Positions 1 to 7,850 of a stretch of DNA of 32,897 nt are shown piece after piece. The stretch is from RBG-13-51-18 sp050014095 (lineage in GTDB: Bacteria > Chloroflexota > Dehalococcoidia > Dehalococcoidales > RBG-16-60-22). Both the position numbers and the translations under genes were made by a program. The notes beneath the pieces were generated by a model. That model saw only the letters and a list, made by a program, of their open reading frames with translations. It searched no databases and was not told the DNA's origin. The stretch lies in NCBI GenBank assembly GCA_050014095.1, contig JBEKDZ010000008.1, positions 1 to 32,897 of the forward strand, in the 5' to 3' direction. The stretch's first letter is position 1. The number at the start of each line of letters is the position of its first letter.

Positions 1-143
1 TCCCACGTTTTAAAATTTTCTTCCGAGAAAGTAACCAGACTGACATCATATTGATCCTTTAGCGCTTGGATCATCCATAAGGTAACCAGTTCCGCCCCTC
101 CGCCTAAAAACAGTGGGTAAAGAATTGCAATTTTCTTTGTCAT
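1..143 (-). CDS. Glycosyltransferase, GT4-type (N-terminal part only, runs off window)
   Basis: Reading leftward from an ATG at 141-143, the frame stays open to the window edge and gives 47 residues. They begin MTKKIAILYPLFLGGGAE, with the glycine-rich loop (GGGAE) that GT4/GT-B enzymes carry in the first Rossmann strand-helix turn. The start overlaps the stop of the upstream GT2 gene by four bases (ATGA), so translation is probably coupled. The acceptor and donor cannot be told from this fragment. The family call rests on the N-terminal motif and on the surrounding glycosyltransferases. It is the last minus-strand gene visible, and the operon continues beyond the window. Confidence 0.75.
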   Translation of the reverse strand, partial: MTKKIAILYPLFLGGGAELVTLWMIQALKDQYDVSLVTFSEENFKTW

Positions 144-979
144 GCTGGTATTCGTTTATTCCGAAGAATGTGGTCAACGAATAACCGATATACCCCCGCG
201 AAACCCTTTTGCGTCCACGCGTATCGCATCTTCTCCATATCATGTATTCCGATGTATAGCCACGTAAAGCATTTATAACTTAGCTTGTTAATGTGGTGCG
301 ATGCAACAACACGCCGATGTTCCTCATCCATAGCTTGTTTATCTCGGATAGACGTCTGTTCCGTATGTATCCGAAATTTGGAAAGATATAGTTTTGTCCG
401 GTAAATTCGGAACTTGGCAAAGACTCGCAATAGCCAATCATAATCACCCACATACCGAAAAGACGGATCAAAAAGTAAGTCATCCTTGAAGAGCCGCTCG
501 CGACAGAGATATAGAGAACAGTGCGCAATATGTGAGAAAAACGCATAATATCGGATGGGAGCGGTCTGGAAGGGAAATTTTATAGGATAGGGCAAACTGT
601 CCCCGGTGATGAAATGCGTTAAACCGGCCACGCCATCATAATCAGGATTTTCCTGGAAGGTTTTAATGACGGATTGAACAGCACCAGTCATGATTAAATC
701 ATCTGCGCTGATAAAACACACATATTCCCCCCGCGCTGCTTCCAACCCCTCATTCATAGTTGCAAATCGGCCACGGTTCTCTCGACTCCACCAGCGCAGA
801 TGCGAGTATCGTTTGAGGATGGCGATCGTGGCGCCACCATCATTGGATCCATCATCGATAATAATGTGCTCGATGTTTGGGTAGTATTGAGTCTTTACTG
901 AAAGGATCAGTTCTTCGATGTATTTTGCCCCGTTGTAAACGGGAGTGATGATTGTAACGAGCGGGAACTCTGAAGTCAT
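140..979 (-). CDS. Family 2 glycosyltransferase (GT-A fold)
   Basis: This 279-residue protein starts with the classic GT2 N-terminus (VTIITPVYNG, residues 8-17). It has the nucleotide-binding DDGS at 42-45 and a DXD-type metal/nucleotide motif (SADD) at 91-94. GT2 enzymes transfer a sugar from an NDP-sugar to the growing lipid-linked oligosaccharide on the cytoplasmic face of the membrane. No membrane segments are evident, so it is probably soluble or peripheral. It overlaps the upstream 2-epimerase gene by ATGA (976-979) and the downstream GT4 gene by ATGA (140-143). The exact linkage cannot be predicted. Confidence 0.93.
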   Translation of the reverse strand: MTSEFPLVTIITPVYNGAKYIEELILSVKTQYYPNIEHIIIDDGSNDGGATIAILKRYSHLRWWSRENRGRFATMNEGLEAARGEYVCFISADDLIMTGAVQSVIKTFQENPDYDGVAGLTHFITGDSLPYPIKFPFQTAPIRYYAFFSHIAHCSLYLCRERLFKDDLLFDPSFRYVGDYDWLLRVFAKFRIYRTKLYLSKFRIHTEQTSIRDKQAMDEEHRRVVASHHINKLSYKCFTWLYIGIHDMEKMRYAWTQKGFAGVYRLFVDHILRNKRIPA

Positions 980-2058
980 GTGTATTGAAAACCCGTCACG
1001 ATTTTGACTACAGTCTGGCTGACATTTTCGGTCATGTATTCAGGGGGTGGATTCCACGCCGGAGGCTGGGATAAAACCGTTTTTACACAATCCAAGATCA
1101 AGTTTGGATCGGCCCCGCTAAGGATATTGCTGCCGCATTCGAGCGTTTCCGGACGTTCGGTCACGTCGCGTAACGTGACATTGGGAACTTTAAATATGCA
1201 GCACTCTTCCTGCACCGTTCCGCTATCGGAGAGCACGCAGTACGCCTTCTGCTCCAGGGCCACAAAATCAAAGAGGCCGAACGGTTCCAGTAGGCGGATT
1301 TCCGGATTCTGGATGGAAATCCCAAAGGCCTGCAGCCGCGATCGCGTATGGGGGTGCGTGCTGACGATGACGGGCAGGTTATAGGCACTTTGCAGCGCGT
1401 TGAACGCCGCCGCAAATTTTCCAAGCCGCTCCTCGTCGTCGATGTTTTCCGCCCGGTGCAAGGTGACCAGGAAATACTTCCCCGGTTCAGTCTTCAACTG
1501 ACCGAATATCTTTGCGGCGTCAATCTGCGGCTGGTAATGCCGGATGACCTCCAGGATAGGATTGCCCGTCACGTAGATGCTACGGCCGGGGATACCCTCG
1601 GCCAGTAAATTTTGCCGGCTGCGTTCCGTATACGGCATTAGGATATCGCTGCAATGGTCGATGATGCGCCGATTAACTTCTTCCGGAACCCGGTCGTCAT
1701 AGCAGCGGTTGCCGGCTTCCATGTGATAAACCGGCACGCCCAGCCGTTTGGCGGCAATCGCCGCAAGCGCGCTGTTGGTATCCCCCAGAACCAGGAATCG
1801 ATCCGGCTTTTTCTCCAGCAGAAGCTGCTCCACTTTGCCGAGGATGACGCCCACCTGCTCGCCAAACCCGCCTTTAGCGCCCAAATAGGCATCCGGCGCC
1901 CGGATCCCGAGTTGATTGAAAAAAACCTGGTTCAGACCAGAATCGTAATTCTGGCCGGTATTCACCAGGATATGTTCGCAGACTGTATCCAATTTCCCGA
2001 TAATCAGGCTCAACCGGATGATTTCGGGACGCGTTCCCAAGACTGTCAGGATTCTCAT
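976..2058 (-). CDS. wecB: UDP-N-acetylglucosamine 2-epimerase (non-hydrolysing; WecB/FnlC/CapG type)
   Basis: This 360-residue protein is full length for the non-hydrolysing 2-epimerases. Visible landmarks are GTRPE at 8-12, GDTNS at 92-96, HMEAGNR at 112-118 with PEE at 125-127, LHRAEN at 200-205, SDSGTVQEE at 277-285 and TERPETLECGSN at 300-311. These supply the acidic residues, His and UDP contacts of this fold. The gene lies directly after a CapE-type dehydratase (ATGA overlap), with an RmlD-type reductase further upstream. In the established L-FucNAc and L-QuiNAc pathways this enzyme does the last step, C2 epimerisation of the reduced 6-deoxy sugar nucleotide. It could instead be a plain WecB making UDP-ManNAc, but the neighbours favour the 6-deoxy-HexNAc role. 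Confidence 0.92.
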   Translation of the reverse strand: MRILTVLGTRPEIIRLSLIIGKLDTVCEHILVNTGQNYDSGLNQVFFNQLGIRAPDAYLGAKGGFGEQVGVILGKVEQLLLEKKPDRFLVLGDTNSALAAIAAKRLGVPVYHMEAGNRCYDDRVPEEVNRRIIDHCSDILMPYTERSRQNLLAEGIPGRSIYVTGNPILEVIRHYQPQIDAAKIFGQLKTEPGKYFLVTLHRAENIDDEERLGKFAAAFNALQSAYNLPVIVSTHPHTRSRLQAFGISIQNPEIRLLEPFGLFDFVALEQKAYCVLSDSGTVQEECCIFKVPNVTLRDVTERPETLECGSNILSGADPNLILDCVKTVLSQPPAWNPPPEYMTENVSQTVVKIVTGFQYT

Positions 2059-3113
2059 CGCAGCAATTCCTGCCCTTCCTCTATGGCATCTTCGGGCATC
2101 AATTTTTGCTCTCGTAAAAGTGCGGTAACCCTGTCCAGGGTCATCAGATCATTGGCCGAGCTGTATTCATCTGCCAAGGGAGTGGCGTCCACATCCGAGA
2201 GACGCAATTCCGGGAGAATGGGAAGGATGGCATAGCATTCCCCCCGCTCCACGGTGCGAAAGCGTTCTTCCTCCGACACCAGGATTTCGTGGGTTTTTTC
2301 GCCGGGTCGGATGCCGGTTATTTGGACATCGATTTTTTGTTTGCCGATCAACGCGGCGGCGATATCCGTCACCCGAGCCGATGGAACGCGGGGGATATAG
2401 GTCTCGCCGGCTTTGGCGGTCTTCACGGCCGCGAAAATTGTGTCCACCGCCTGGTCCAGGCTGAGTAGAAAGCGCGTCATCTCGGTCGTGGTAATTGTTA
2501 CCGGTCCACCGCTCTGGATCTGTTCGCGGAATAACGGGATGACCGATCCGCGCGAGGCAAGCACGTTGCCGTAGCGTACGCAGATGAAACGCGTTTTCGG
2601 GCAGCGGATGTTGGCTTGGATAAAGATCCGCTCCTGGATCGCCTTGGTCATACCCATCACGTTAACCGGTTTGCAGGCCTTATCGGTGGAAACCCCGACG
2701 ACGGTTTCGACGGGTAGCCGCAGTTGCTCGATGGCCCGGACGATATTCTCCGGACCAAGGATGTTGGTCAACACCGCCTGATAGGGAAAGTACTCGCAGG
2801 TGGGCACCTGCTTGAGCGCCGCGGCGTTGAACACCACGTCGGCTTCCTGCAAGGCGCCGGCGATGCTGGAAAAATCGCGCACGTCCCCGATGCGGAATTC
2901 CAGGATCTGATCCAGATTATGATAAATGACCTCATCCGTGGAGACCCTTCTATGTAAATAATCCAGCCGCATGAAATGCTGTTTGGCCTCATCACGCGAG
3001 AACACGATGATCTTGCTCGGCCTGCCCATTTCGTTCGCCAGGAGGCGTCGGACCAAGACTTTACCCAGGGAACCTGTCCCGCCTGTAATGAGTATTCGCT
3101 TGTTTTTTAGCAT
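2055..3113 (-). CDS. capE: UDP-GlcNAc 4,6-dehydratase/5-epimerase (CapE/FnlA/WbjB type SDR)
   Basis: This is a 352-residue extended SDR. It has GGTGSLG at 11-17 for NAD(P) binding, SRDEAKQ at 39-45, AALKQVP at 98-104, VSTDKA at 141-146 and MGMTK at 153-157. The last uses Met in place of the usual Tyr of YxxxK, as is normal for inverting 4,6-dehydratases of this family. The reaction turns UDP-GlcNAc into a 4-keto-6-deoxy hexose nucleotide with C5 inversion, the committed step to UDP-L-FucNAc or UDP-L-QuiNAc. It is followed with ATGA overlap by the 2-epimerase. Nine bases upstream ends a truncated reductase remnant, and a second, truncated CapE N-terminus lies at 4585-4728. This copy appears intact. 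Confidence 0.92.
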   Translation of the reverse strand: MLKNKRILITGGTGSLGKVLVRRLLANEMGRPSKIIVFSRDEAKQHFMRLDYLHRRVSTDEVIYHNLDQILEFRIGDVRDFSSIAGALQEADVVFNAAALKQVPTCEYFPYQAVLTNILGPENIVRAIEQLRLPVETVVGVSTDKACKPVNVMGMTKAIQERIFIQANIRCPKTRFICVRYGNVLASRGSVIPLFREQIQSGGPVTITTTEMTRFLLSLDQAVDTIFAAVKTAKAGETYIPRVPSARVTDIAAALIGKQKIDVQITGIRPGEKTHEILVSEEERFRTVERGECYAILPILPELRLSDVDATPLADEYSSANDLMTLDRVTALLREQKLMPEDAIEEGQELLR

Positions 3114-3122
3114 ATATTTACC

Positions 3123-3438
3123 TTAAGACTTTGATGAATGGCGGTAGTACTTCTCGTATGCAGCCCACTCCCTCTCCAATCCCGCGATCATTGCTTCCCA
3201 ATCCGCGGCATTCCCGCCGGTTACTGCAATAAAGCGCTGACCATTCAGGCTGCGGTCATAAAAAAATTTTCCTCAGGTTCAACGGCGATATCGTTCCACT
3301 CAAGTGGATCCCGCAATTGGGCCAGGAGATCGTACTTGGAGATCGGTGCGCTAGCCACATGGTATAAACCATATAAATCGGCATGGTTTTCAATAATATC
3401 ACTGATTAGTCTGGAAAGGAATTTACTTAAATATTATA
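3123..3438 (-). pseudogene. Truncated RmlD/CapF-like SDR: C-terminal remnant only
   Basis: Reading leftward to a TAA at 3123-3125, this frame encodes about 98 residues. They align through their whole length with the C-terminal third of the intact reductase at 4757-5641. The remnant has DIIENHADLYGLYHVAS where the intact copy has DIIENHADLQGLYHIAS; both then continue through DRSL, DW and MI to the same end. By hand alignment somewhat more than half the residues are identical, so the two are divergent homologues and not a fresh duplication. There is no Rossmann N-terminus, no active site and no start codon. An in-frame TAA precedes the fragment, and the 4-epimerase gene ends just upstream. It sits nine bases before intact capE, exactly where a full reductase would be expected. 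Confidence 0.88.
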
Positions 3439-3453
3439 AAAACAGAACTGGTC

Positions 3454-4383
3454 CTATTCAATTTGACCTTTCCGAAACCACTCCAAGTATTCCACGAGAC
3501 CGGCCTCAAGATCAGATCCCGGATTAAAGCCCAGTTCCTGACGTGCCTTGCTGATATCCGCCCGGCAGTGTCGGACATCTGCAGGCCGTTGGGGTTCATA
3601 AACGACAGGCACATCTTTCCCGCTCACAGTTTTCATTATCCGGGCTAATTCATTTATCGTGATACTGCTGCCTGAGCCGATGTTATAAACGCCGCTTCGT
3701 TCTGCAACCGTCGCAGAAAGATAATTCACCATTGCAACATCTTTGACGTTCACAAAGTCACGTGTTTGTTCGCCATCCCCATAGATCGTAAGATTCTGCC
3801 GTCCGTAAATGCGGTTCGCAAAAATAGGGATGACGTTTCCATAAGCATCGTATCTCTGGTTAATGCCATAGACATTAAAATATCTTAAACAAACCACCGT
3901 TATGTCATATAAGCCGCCATAACAAAGCACCTGCTTTTCACCTGCCAGTTTGCTGACGCCATATGGTGAATCGGGATTCTGGGGATGATCTTCCGCGATA
4001 GGCATTGTCAGCAGTTCACCAAATATGGCAGCTGAAGATGTGTATACCACCCGTCTGACACCCGCTTTGCGAGATCCCTCCAGAATATTTGTCGTTCCAA
4101 TCAAATTTACTTCCGAATCCTCCCGGGGATGGTCCAAGGACTTTTGCCGCCCAACGCTGGCAGCTAGGTGAAAAACAACATCCACCCCCTGGCAAAGACG
4201 TTCGACAAACGAGGCATCGCGGATGTCACCTTGCGTGAAGTCAACATCCAGCCCCTGGATATTTTTTTTATAACCCGAGGAAAGGTTATCAAGGACACGC
4301 ACTTGACAATTTTCAGAAAGTAGCAATTTAACAACATTTGATCCAATAAAACCGGCACCGCCTGTAACTAAAACATTTTTCAT
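3454..4383 (-). CDS. NAD-dependent sugar-nucleotide 4-epimerase (GalE/WbpP-like extended SDR)
   Basis: This 309-residue SDR has TGGAGFIGSN at 7-16, an acidic residue after the second strand (LDN, 31-33), TSS at 115-117 and the catalytic YGVSK at 141-145. Its C-terminal signature, RPADVRHCRADISKA, is typical of UDP-GlcNAc/UDP-GalNAc(A) and UDP-glucose 4-epimerases. The start at 4383 is chosen because a good ribosome-binding site (GAGGTGA) lies just upstream; an 11-residue longer reading has none. The gene is sandwiched between two gene remnants, a CapE N-terminus upstream and an RmlD C-terminus downstream, so it probably arrived by recombination. The substrate (UDP-Glc, UDP-GlcNAc or an acid form) cannot be fixed. 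UDP-glucuronate decarboxylase is less likely. Confidence 0.87.
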   Translation of the reverse strand: MKNVLVTGGAGFIGSNVVKLLLSENCQVRVLDNLSSGYKKNIQGLDVDFTQGDIRDASFVERLCQGVDVVFHLAASVGRQKSLDHPREDSEVNLIGTTNILEGSRKAGVRRVVYTSSAAIFGELLTMPIAEDHPQNPDSPYGVSKLAGEKQVLCYGGLYDITVVCLRYFNVYGINQRYDAYGNVIPIFANRIYGRQNLTIYGDGEQTRDFVNVKDVAMVNYLSATVAERSGVYNIGSGSSITINELARIMKTVSGKDVPVVYEPQRPADVRHCRADISKARQELGFNPGSDLEAGLVEYLEWFRKGQIE

Positions 4384-4584
4384 TTGGTCACCTCTTTGAT
4401 TCAAATCGTCTTGCAAAATTTATTATCTTTTGAGCTTTCTCCGGTGAGAAAAACAAGTTAACAATATTTGCGAGTTTGCTACGGTTTTCAACTTTGAGAT
4501 AATTCAAAGGCGAATACAAGAGGGAATGTAAGAAATATATTTTTGCCTCTCATATATTTTTTCCCTGTGCATCCTGACAACCGG

Positions 4585-4728
4585 CCGCATAAAATGCTGC
4601 TTGGCCTCGTCGCGCGAGAAGACGATGATCTTGCGCGGCATTCCCAATTCCCGCGCCAGCAGACGGCGGACGAGAATCTGGCCCAGCGATCTCGTTCCAC
4701 CTGTTATGAGTATCCGTTTGTTTTCCAA
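4585..4728 (-). pseudogene. Truncated second capE copy: N-terminal remnant only
   Basis: The first 48 codons from a TTG at 4728 match the N-terminus of the intact CapE at 2055-3113 (ILITGGT, SLG, VRRLLA, KIIVFSRDEAKQHFMR). The match stops abruptly after HFMR. The frame then runs through unrelated sequence to a stop at 4504. The NAD-binding glycine loop reads GGTRSLG, with Arg where the intact copy has Gly. It lies 28 bases after the intact reductase gene, the position expected for a functional capE in an rmlD-capE pair. DNA similarity to intact capE is only moderate, so this is a xenologue and not a recent duplicate. A short peptide might still be made, but it would lack the active site. Confidence 0.88.
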
Positions 4729-4756
4729 TTTAGACTACCTGAAAGCGCCTGGCCTT

Positions 4757-5641
4757 TCAGGACGAAGGTTGGAGATAAAATTCCGCATAGGTGGGCCATT
4801 CCGAGGATAATCCCGAGATCATGGAAGCCCAATCCGGCGCGCGCCAGCCGGTTGCCCGGGAAATCCGCTCCCCGCTCAGGCTGCGATCGCAGGCGAAGAC
4901 GGCTTCCGGTTCGATGGTGATATCGTCCCATCCAAGCGCTTCCCTCAGCCGTACCAGCAGATCGAATTTGGTAATCGGTGTGCTCGCGATGTGGTACAAC
5001 CCCTGCAAATCAGCATGATTTTCAATAATATCACCTATCAGTACGGAAAGGACAGATGTGGATACGCCGCTGTAAATGGCTTTGCGATAACCCTTGATGT
5101 GTTTCCCCCGTTTCAGCGCAAACCAGCTCAGCAGACTTGTGAAGGTATTCAACTGCCAGCCGATGATGGATGTGCGTAGGGTCAGGCAGCCGGGGCGGTT
5201 AAGCTCGCCGAGTAATTTGGTCCGCCCGTAGAGATCCACAGGATCGGCGATATCGTCTTCGGTGTAGGCACCGCGGAAACCGGAAAACACGCAGTCTGTG
5301 GAAATCTGGAGAACGCGGATACCGCGCTCGCCGCACAGATCGGCAAGCTGGTGCGGGAAGAGAGCATTAACCCGTATGGACGGTACGGCCTGTTTGGCCT
5401 CGTCGCGTTGCTTGACGATTCCTACGGCGTTGACAACCGCATCCGGTTTGACCGAATCCAGAATCTCCCTTACCTGAGCAGTATCCTCGACCGTGACGTT
5501 GCCGATCCGCTGCTGCGGGGGAAGAAAATCAAATTGTTTCGGCACATTCCGAAAGGTGGCCCAAACCTCAAAACTCTTCGGCAAGAGGCGGCATAATTGA
5601 TGCCCCAGCATGCCGTTCCCACCAAAAATAAGAACACGCAT
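4757..5641 (-). CDS. RmlD/FnlB-like SDR reductase (sugar-nucleotide C4 reductase)
   Basis: This 294-residue protein of the RmlD substrate-binding family has GGNGMLG at 7-13, STDCVF at 114-119 and the catalytic YGRTK at 138-142. In CapE/CapF/CapG- or WbvB/WbvR/WbvD-type pathways this enzyme reduces the 4-keto intermediate before C2 epimerisation. The length matches RmlD and not the longer CapF, which carries an extra cupin domain, so a WbvR-like (L-RhaNAc/L-QuiNAc) route is as plausible as L-FucNAc. It is intact, whereas its downstream partner capE is truncated, so it may now work with the intact capE at 2055-3113. It begins two bases after the stop of the upstream GT4 gene. Confidence 0.85.
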   Translation of the reverse strand: MRVLIFGGNGMLGHQLCRLLPKSFEVWATFRNVPKQFDFLPPQQRIGNVTVEDTAQVREILDSVKPDAVVNAVGIVKQRDEAKQAVPSIRVNALFPHQLADLCGERGIRVLQISTDCVFSGFRGAYTEDDIADPVDLYGRTKLLGELNRPGCLTLRTSIIGWQLNTFTSLLSWFALKRGKHIKGYRKAIYSGVSTSVLSVLIGDIIENHADLQGLYHIASTPITKFDLLVRLREALGWDDITIEPEAVFACDRSLSGERISRATGWRAPDWASMISGLSSEWPTYAEFYLQPSS

Positions 5642-5643
5642 AG

Positions 5644-6828
5644 CTATTCCTTTCGTGATTTGTAAATTTCTTGGTATATTTTTATTACTTGCGGCTGGAT
5701 TTTGGAATTGTCCAATCGCTCTTTTACTACTTGTGCGTTGATCTCGGCAGCACGGTTCACAAGGTCGTCATCCATAAGCGCTTTACGAATTGCCAACGCA
5801 ATTTTTTCTGGATCTTCAGGCGGAACGATAAATCCACTTTTTCCATCTTCGATCCATTCATCTACGCAAGCGGTGCAGGATTGAATTGGAAATGCGCCCA
5901 TCACCATTGATTCAACCATAGAATTGGATAAGCCGTCTGATATGCTTAAGCCGATCGTAATCCGCGCCTTTCCCAACAGAGATAGCATTTCATCATGAGA
6001 GCACGGCGGCTGAAGCCGGATACGTAACTTTGTTTCTTGCGCGAGAATTTCTGCAGCAATTTCAACATCCGGTATTGCGCTATAGAGTACAATTTCATAG
6101 TTTTGTAGATAGTCGGCACATCGAGCTAATGCCTGGAGGCCTACCAATGCCCGACCAGCCCAATTCTGATAACCCTTAAGTAAGATCAGACGCCTAGAGG
6201 ATATCGGTTGTGAACTTCGTAAACCGGCAATGTGCTCTAGATTGAACCCCCCAGTTGCGGGGTACTTGGGCAAGATTTTTCCATGCAAACCCAATTCTTT
6301 TGCTAAGGTAATATCTCGTTCACATTCGCAGAGCAAGTAATCGCATTCATGTAAAACGGCTTTGACCCGTTCACGATGGCTTTGCAGACGACTAAAAAGA
6401 TATATATCCGATCCCCATATGCTCATGATCCAAGTCGGGAATTTGCTCCCGATGATTCTTTTAGCAGATAAAGTTAAATATCCTGCCTGCTGCATTTCTA
6501 GTGAATGAACAATATCCGGATGCAATAAGCGGATAATCAGTGCCAGCAGATGCTCGCGAATTCTCATTGGGATAAGTTGATTTGCGGCTTTAATCCAAAA
6601 ATCATTCCATCGCACAGGTAGAGGTAGCACCCCAACAAAATGTACGCTCCGATCAAACCCGCTCGGGCGCAGAAAGGTTGGTCCAAGTACTGTTAAGTTG
6701 CGTAATTCAGGATGTGGATTAACAATTTTAACTGGAAAGAGATATACCTCCCAGCCTTGATTAGCAAACTGGTTAATCCAACGGGTTGTATGGATGCTAT
6801 CCGCCATGGCGATAAAAAGAATACGCAT
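5644..6828 (-). CDS. GT4-type glycosyltransferase
   Basis: From the ATG at 6828 the protein has 394 residues and begins MRILFIAMADSIHTTRW, a GT-B N-terminal strand and loop. The C-terminal half carries the donor-binding pattern of GT4 enzymes: a D-x7-E run in SDGLSNSMVES, then GAFPI and later DGKSGFIVPPED. The ATG overlaps the stop of the upstream GT2 gene by one base (TAATG), which decides this start over a 14-residue longer reading. It precedes the RmlD-like reductase. A cytoplasmic glycosyltransferase acting on a lipid-linked glycan is the likely role. Donor and acceptor are unknown. Confidence 0.9.
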   Translation of the reverse strand: MRILFIAMADSIHTTRWINQFANQGWEVYLFPVKIVNPHPELRNLTVLGPTFLRPSGFDRSVHFVGVLPLPVRWNDFWIKAANQLIPMRIREHLLALIIRLLHPDIVHSLEMQQAGYLTLSAKRIIGSKFPTWIMSIWGSDIYLFSRLQSHRERVKAVLHECDYLLCECERDITLAKELGLHGKILPKYPATGGFNLEHIAGLRSSQPISSRRLILLKGYQNWAGRALVGLQALARCADYLQNYEIVLYSAIPDVEIAAEILAQETKLRIRLQPPCSHDEMLSLLGKARITIGLSISDGLSNSMVESMVMGAFPIQSCTACVDEWIEDGKSGFIVPPEDPEKIALAIRKALMDDDLVNRAAEINAQVVKERLDNSKIQPQVIKIYQEIYKSRKE

Positions 6829-7850
6829 TATTCGAATACCATTCTCTTGGTTTTTCTCAATATACCCCATATCAGTATGTTGAGAACCGTTGTAGGACTG
6901 TAAGAATATGCTTTCAGAATGGTTGACATTGTTCTGGTCGATATTCTTCTTAAAGCTAAAGAGGTCAGGCGCTTTGCAAGGTCTTGCCTAATAAACAATC
7001 TTTCACTCTCCGAAGGATTATATCTACTAATAAATTTATCAAATAATTCTACGAGTAATTTAGTGGTTTGTTCAATCTCATCCGGCAGACAATATTTAGG
7101 ATCCCATAATATCTCCACCGTTTCTTTCGATACATCTTTATCCAATATTTGGTTTAACATGCGTCGGCCAATTTGGATACTACTTATCAGGTTATTAAAT
7201 CCATCCATAATCGTGATATTGGTGGTATGTTTACGCAACAGTAAAAGTATTTGAGATAAATTTGCAAAACGAGTTTCACCGGCCAATCGAGTCCATAGAT
7301 CGTAATCCTCGGCACATGGATACCCGGATCGATACCCATTCGTACGTATAAGTATATCTCGTTTGATCATTACAGATGGATGGACGATCGGGTTATAAAA
7401 GCAAAGCGACCACAAAATCTGTGTGTGGCTAGTTGGGAATTTGAGCGTTTCGTACTTTTTACCGGCGGTATCAATAAGTTGAATATTTGTCCCAAGCACA
7501 CCCACTTCTGGATTCGAATCCAGAAACGCCAGTTGTCTTTCGAGTCTCTCGGGCAGACTGATATCATCGGCGTCCATTCGCGCAATATATTTACCGGTAG
7601 TTAGTTTTACCCCTCTATTAAGTGCTTCTACAATTCCAACATTTTGGGATAGTCGATAAACCTTCATGCGGGCGTCATTTTTTTTGTATCTATTTAGAAT
7701 CTCGATTGATCCATCCGTTGAGCCATCGTCGATAATAATAAATTCGAACTCTCCGAAGGTTTGCGCAAGGATACTATCAATTGCATCCATGAGATATTGT
7801 TCGCTATTATAGACCGACATGACTATGCTAACTAGCGGTTTGCCTTTCAT
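6828..7850 (-). CDS. Family 2 glycosyltransferase
   Basis: This 340-residue GT2 enzyme has the opening VSIVMSVYNS at 7-16, DDGSTDGS at 41-48 and the metal-binding DADD at 93-96. Those are followed by the usual LPERLERQ segment. The C-terminal region of about 110 residues is outside the GT2 core and has no domain I recognise. Its start overlaps the stop of the preceding gene (7847-7850, ATGA), and its stop overlaps the next start by one base. It is typical of O-antigen and capsule loci. The sugar added is unknown. Confidence 0.92.
   Translation of the reverse strand: MKGKPLVSIVMSVYNSEQYLMDAIDSILAQTFGEFEFIIIDDGSTDGSIEILNRYKKNDARMKVYRLSQNVGIVEALNRGVKLTTGKYIARMDADDISLPERLERQLAFLDSNPEVGVLGTNIQLIDTAGKKYETLKFPTSHTQILWSLCFYNPIVHPSVMIKRDILIRTNGYRSGYPCAEDYDLWTRLAGETRFANLSQILLLLRKHTTNITIMDGFNNLISSIQIGRRMLNQILDKDVSKETVEILWDPKYCLPDEIEQTTKLLVELFDKFISRYNPSESERLFIRQDLAKRLTSLALRRISTRTMSTILKAYSYSPTTVLNILIWGILRKTKRMVFE

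Noticed and set aside
1654..2235. 193-codon plus-strand frame opposite the 2-epimerase and capE
   Set aside because: It spans two well-supported minus-strand genes and shows no domain of its own. It is a shadow frame.
3140..3147. GGCGGTAG, resembling the core of the ops/JUMPstart element
   Set aside because: It is on the plus strand, inside the reductase remnant and opposite to the direction of transcription, and far from the operon head.
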